A stretch of 14,937 nucleotides of DNA from the NCBI GenBank assembly GCA_022701925.1, contig JAKONM010000033.1, positions 1 to 14,937 on the forward strand, written 5' to 3'. Within the stretch, counting starts at the first letter, position 1; each line of letters starts with the position of its first letter. This stretch comes from Microbacteriaceae bacterium (GTDB lineage: Bacteria > Actinomycetota > Actinomycetes > Actinomycetales > Microbacteriaceae). The position numbers and the translations under genes were made by a program. The notes beneath the pieces were generated by a model. It was not told the DNA's origin. It made no database searches and saw only the letters and a program-made list of their open reading frames with translations. Below, in pieces: positions 13,469 to 14,937 of this stretch.

Positions 13469-14094
13469 CGGTCGCTTCCCGGGGTGAGGGCCGCCGGTCG
13501 GGTGCCCGGCAGGGGGTCGAGGACGGCGGCGCCGCCGATCACGAGGACGGGCAGCCCGCGGGCGGTGAACTCGTCGGCCAGGCGCCGCCAGGCGGTGGCG
13601 CGCCCGCCGTGCCGCTCGGGCGAGGTGAGCACCAGCAGGCGCACGCCGTTGCGCAGCGCCGCCAGCTCGAGCAGCAGCCGCAGGCGGTCGGCCGGCGGCA
13701 GGTCGGAGACGGGGGAGCGCAGCCAGCGCTCGAGCCCCAGGCCCGTCAGCAGCGCCAGGGCGTCGCTGCGGCGCCCCCGCCGTCCGGCGAAGCGCAGCTC
13801 CTCCCGGACCACGGTGCCCACGGGCAGGGAGGGGGCGGGCTCGGCGACCACGGGGGTGTCGACCAGCGCGACGGCGCGGCGCAGCGCGGGCGCGTCCGCG
13901 GCGCCGTCGAGCAGCACCTCACCGCGGTCCGGCACCAGGCGACCGGCCGCGATCAGCGAGGCGAGCATCGGTCCGCGCTCGCCCTCGGCTGCGGCGAAGG
14001 CCGGCCGCTCGGCGCCCAGGGCGGCGCTCAGCGGCGGCAGCACGGGGGTCTCCTCCGGGCCGACGCCGACCCCGATCAGCTCGAGGGCGCTCAT
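13465..14094 (-). CDS. degenerate ABC transporter ATPase-like protein lacking catalytic motifs
   Basis: A 209-aa protein whose layout follows an ABC ATPase but whose active-site motifs are lost. The Walker A position reads AEGERGPMLASL (36-47) with no GK[ST], followed by the normal-looking LVPDRGEVLLDG (53-64). The signature position reads SDLPPADRLRLLLELAAL (from 130) in place of LSGGQ. The Walker B position reads RLLVLTSPERHG (152-163), with Thr-Ser where Asp-Glu should be. The H-loop region reads VLVIGG with no His. It is therefore unlikely to hydrolyse ATP and may be a structural partner of the YhgE/Pip protein. The ATG at 14094 overlaps the tetR TGA as ATGA, and its own TGA overlaps the YhgE start. 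The frame extends upstream inside tetR, but the overlap start fits better. Confidence 0.75.
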   Translation of the reverse strand: MSALELIGVGVGPEETPVLPPLSAALGAERPAFAAAEGERGPMLASLIAAGRLVPDRGEVLLDGAADAPALRRAVALVDTPVVAEPAPSLPVGTVVREELRFAGRRGRRSDALALLTGLGLERWLRSPVSDLPPADRLRLLLELAALRNGVRLLVLTSPERHGGRATAWRRLADEFTARGLPVLVIGGAAVLDPLPGTRPAALTPGSDR

Positions 14095-14735
14095 CGGGCG
14101 CCGTCCCGCACCAGGCGGTCGGCGTGGGCCTCGAGCACCGCGCCGGCCTGCCGCCACGACAGCCCCAGGGCGCCGAGCCCCGCCAGGATCACCAGCCGGC
14201 GCCCCTCCTCGCGGGTGAGCGGCGTGCGCACGCTCTCGTCCAGCGCGGTGAACGCCGCGCCCTCGATCATCCGGGCCACGGTCTCGGCGGGCAGGTCTTC
14301 GCGCGCGGCCCCCGCGGCGGCCGCGCGCGCGACGTCGTCGACCAGGCGCGCGTGCAGGGGGGCCAGCGGGTCGCCCATCAGGGTCTCGCGCAGCGGGCCC
14401 CGCACGACCGACAGCGTCATCGCGCGGATCGCCTCCACGTCGTCCCAGACCAGCCGGCCGACCAGGGCGATGTCGACCACCGGGTCGTCGTCCCGGGAGG
14501 CGGCCGCGGCGGCGGCGACGCGGCGGGCCCCCTCCGTCACCAGCTCGCCCACCAGCGCCTCGCGGGAGGGGAAGTGGCCGTAGAGGGCGCGCCGGGTCAG
14601 GCCGGCGGCGGCGGCGATCGCGTCCACGGAGGCGTCGGGGTCGCGGCGCAGCACGCCGCGCGCCGCGTCCAGCAGCGCCGCGCGGTTGCGGACCCGGTCG
14701 CTGCGCACCGGGCGCGGGGAGGTCGAGGCGGTCAC
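14091..14735 (-). CDS. TetR family transcriptional regulator
   Basis: A 214-aa repressor-type regulator. The N-terminal DNA-binding domain (about residues 12-65) shows RNRAALLDAARGVL, then DASVDAIAAAAGLTRRALYGHF, the TetR helix-turn-helix, ending in PSREALVGELV. The rest is an Ala-rich helical ligand/dimer domain with no readable ligand specificity. It is first in an operon with the ABC-like and YhgE/Pip genes, linked by ATGA overlaps. The GTG at 14735 is chosen because TAGCAT lies 7 nt upstream. An in-frame ATG at 14774 would place the -10 box and the palindrome inside the gene and add a non-family N-terminus. A perfect palindrome just upstream suggests it represses its own operon. Confidence 0.9.
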   Translation of the reverse strand: MTASTSPRPVRSDRVRNRAALLDAARGVLRRDPDASVDAIAAAAGLTRRALYGHFPSREALVGELVTEGARRVAAAAAASRDDDPVVDIALVGRLVWDDVEAIRAMTLSVVRGPLRETLMGDPLAPLHARLVDDVARAAAAGAAREDLPAETVARMIEGAAFTALDESVRTPLTREEGRRLVILAGLGALGLSWRQAGAVLEAHADRLVRDGAR

Positions 14736-14748
14736 GACTCCGATGCTA
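14736..14748 (-). promoter_or_regulatory. -10 box of a probable leaderless promoter for the tetR operon
   Basis: On the minus strand TAGCAT (14748-14743) is followed by CGGAGTC and GTG 14735. The 7-nt spacing fits a leaderless mRNA. The palindrome at 14754-14777 covers the place of the -35 box. Confidence 0.6.
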
Positions 14749-14753
14749 CGCCG

Positions 14754-14777
14754 AAGTTGCACACTGTTGTGCAACTT
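14754..14777. promoter_or_regulatory. perfect palindromic operator for the TetR regulator
   Basis: AAGTTGCACA (14754-14763) and TGTGCAACTT (14768-14777) are perfect 10-bp inverted arms around CTGT. It is AT-rich compared with its surroundings, lies 5 bp upstream of the tetR -10 box, and has the size and symmetry of TetR-family operators. Binding there would block RNA polymerase, so self-repression of the three-gene operon is likely. It is about 75 bp from the purA -10 box, too far to block purA directly. Confidence 0.75.
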
Positions 14778-14850
14778 GTTCGGGCGGCACCGGAATGCGT
14801 GCCGCCGCCGCCCGCACCGGCGCTCCGGGCCGTCCGTCGGGCCCGCTCGA

Positions 14851-14882
14851 TAGGGTTGGACCTCAAGAGGGAAGGACCCCCT
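14851..14882 (+). promoter_or_regulatory. purA promoter -10 box and ribosome-binding site
   Basis: TAGGGT at 14851-14856 could be the -10 box, with transcription starting near 14863. AGGGAAGGA (14868-14876) is a Shine-Dalgarno-like stretch 6 nt before the ATG at 14883. Unlike most genes here, purA appears to have a short leader with a ribosome site. Confidence 0.5.
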
Positions 14883-14937
14883 ATGCCTGCAGTCGTGCTG
14901 ATCGGCGCCCAGTGGGGCGATGAGGGCAAGGGCAAGA
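14883..14937 (+). CDS. purA: adenylosuccinate synthetase, N-terminal fragment cut by the window edge
   Basis: The first 18 codons read MPAVVLIGAQWGDEGKGK, the invariant start of adenylosuccinate synthetase, which joins IMP and aspartate with GTP in AMP synthesis. QWGDEGKGK is the GTP-binding loop containing the catalytic Asp. The rest of the gene lies beyond the window. It is divergent from the tetR operon and preceded by a ribosome site. Confidence 0.93.
   Translation, partial: MPAVVLIGAQWGDEGKGK

Noticed and set aside
14095..14157. Longer start for the ABC-like gene inside tetR (ATG 14157).
   Set aside because: The added residues are an Arg/Gly/Pro-rich shadow of the tetR C-terminal codons; the ATGA overlap start at 14094 matches operon style.
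11405..14218. Very long plus-strand open frames (937 and 357 aa) opposite the tetR/ABC-like/YhgE operon.
   Set aside because: They are antisense frames kept open by high GC. Their translations are low-complexity Arg/Gly/Pro/Ala or mirror the heptad repeat, and they match no family, while the minus-strand genes are clear.
11363..14735. A type VII secretion locus, suggested by the EsaA/YhgE relationship.
   Set aside because: No WXG100 protein, EccC-type ATPase or other secretion component is present in the window.
14736..14774. Longer tetR start at ATG 14774.
   Set aside because: It would put the -10 box and half of the palindrome inside the coding region and add a non-family N-terminus; GTG 14735 fits the promoter spacing.

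Overview
The window is very GC-rich chromosomal DNA, densely packed with genes on both strands. It looks like a member of the Actinomycetota. The reasons are the clpS-DUF2017 gene pair, many GTG starts, actinobacterial-type protein sequences and repeated promoter/start arrangements typical of leaderless mRNAs. A thermoleophilian such as a Patulibacter relative is possible, but that is only an impression from composition and gene style. There are 15 protein-coding genes, two of them cut by the window edges. I saw no tRNA, rRNA, CRISPR array, insertion sequence or phage gene.

Layout. Positions 1-567 hold the 3' part of an alpha/beta hydrolase. A 133-bp gap with a long imperfect inverted repeat follows, then pyrE (orotate phosphoribosyltransferase) and an R. 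etli-type L-asparaginase, closed by a hairpin-plus-T terminator. On the minus strand lie a NagD-like HAD phosphatase and a DUF1624/DUF418 membrane protein. The latter is divergent from a cardiolipin synthase-type phospholipase D protein. Next come a minus-strand quinone oxidoreductase and, divergent from it, a single ORF joining an RNase H-like DUF429 domain to a SpoU/TrmH RNA methyltransferase. After a terminator hairpin there are a small SHOCT membrane protein and a two-component system (NarL/LuxR-type regulator overlapping its histidine kinase), all on minus. clpS and a DUF2017 gene run on plus. They converge on a minus-strand operon tetR - degenerate ABC ATPase-like gene - YhgE/Pip membrane protein, joined by two ATGA overlaps and headed by a palindromic operator. 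The first codons of purA close the window.

How they fit together. pyrE and the asparaginase are co-directional and may be co-transcribed; asparaginase yields aspartate, a pyrimidine precursor. The kinase and regulator form one signalling pair. ClpS feeds N-degron substrates to a Clp protease encoded elsewhere. The tetR operon looks like a self-repressed membrane module.

Most notable points: (1) nine transcription units have an NANNNT box 6-8 nt before the start codon, so leaderless transcription appears to be the default; (2) the DUF429-TrmH fusion; (3) the ABC-like partner of YhgE has lost the Walker A, Walker B, signature and H-loop residues; (4) the tetR palindrome; (5) the 32-bp-arm inverted repeat before pyrE; (6) a Lys-to-Asn change at the expected zinc-ligand position of the asparaginase.
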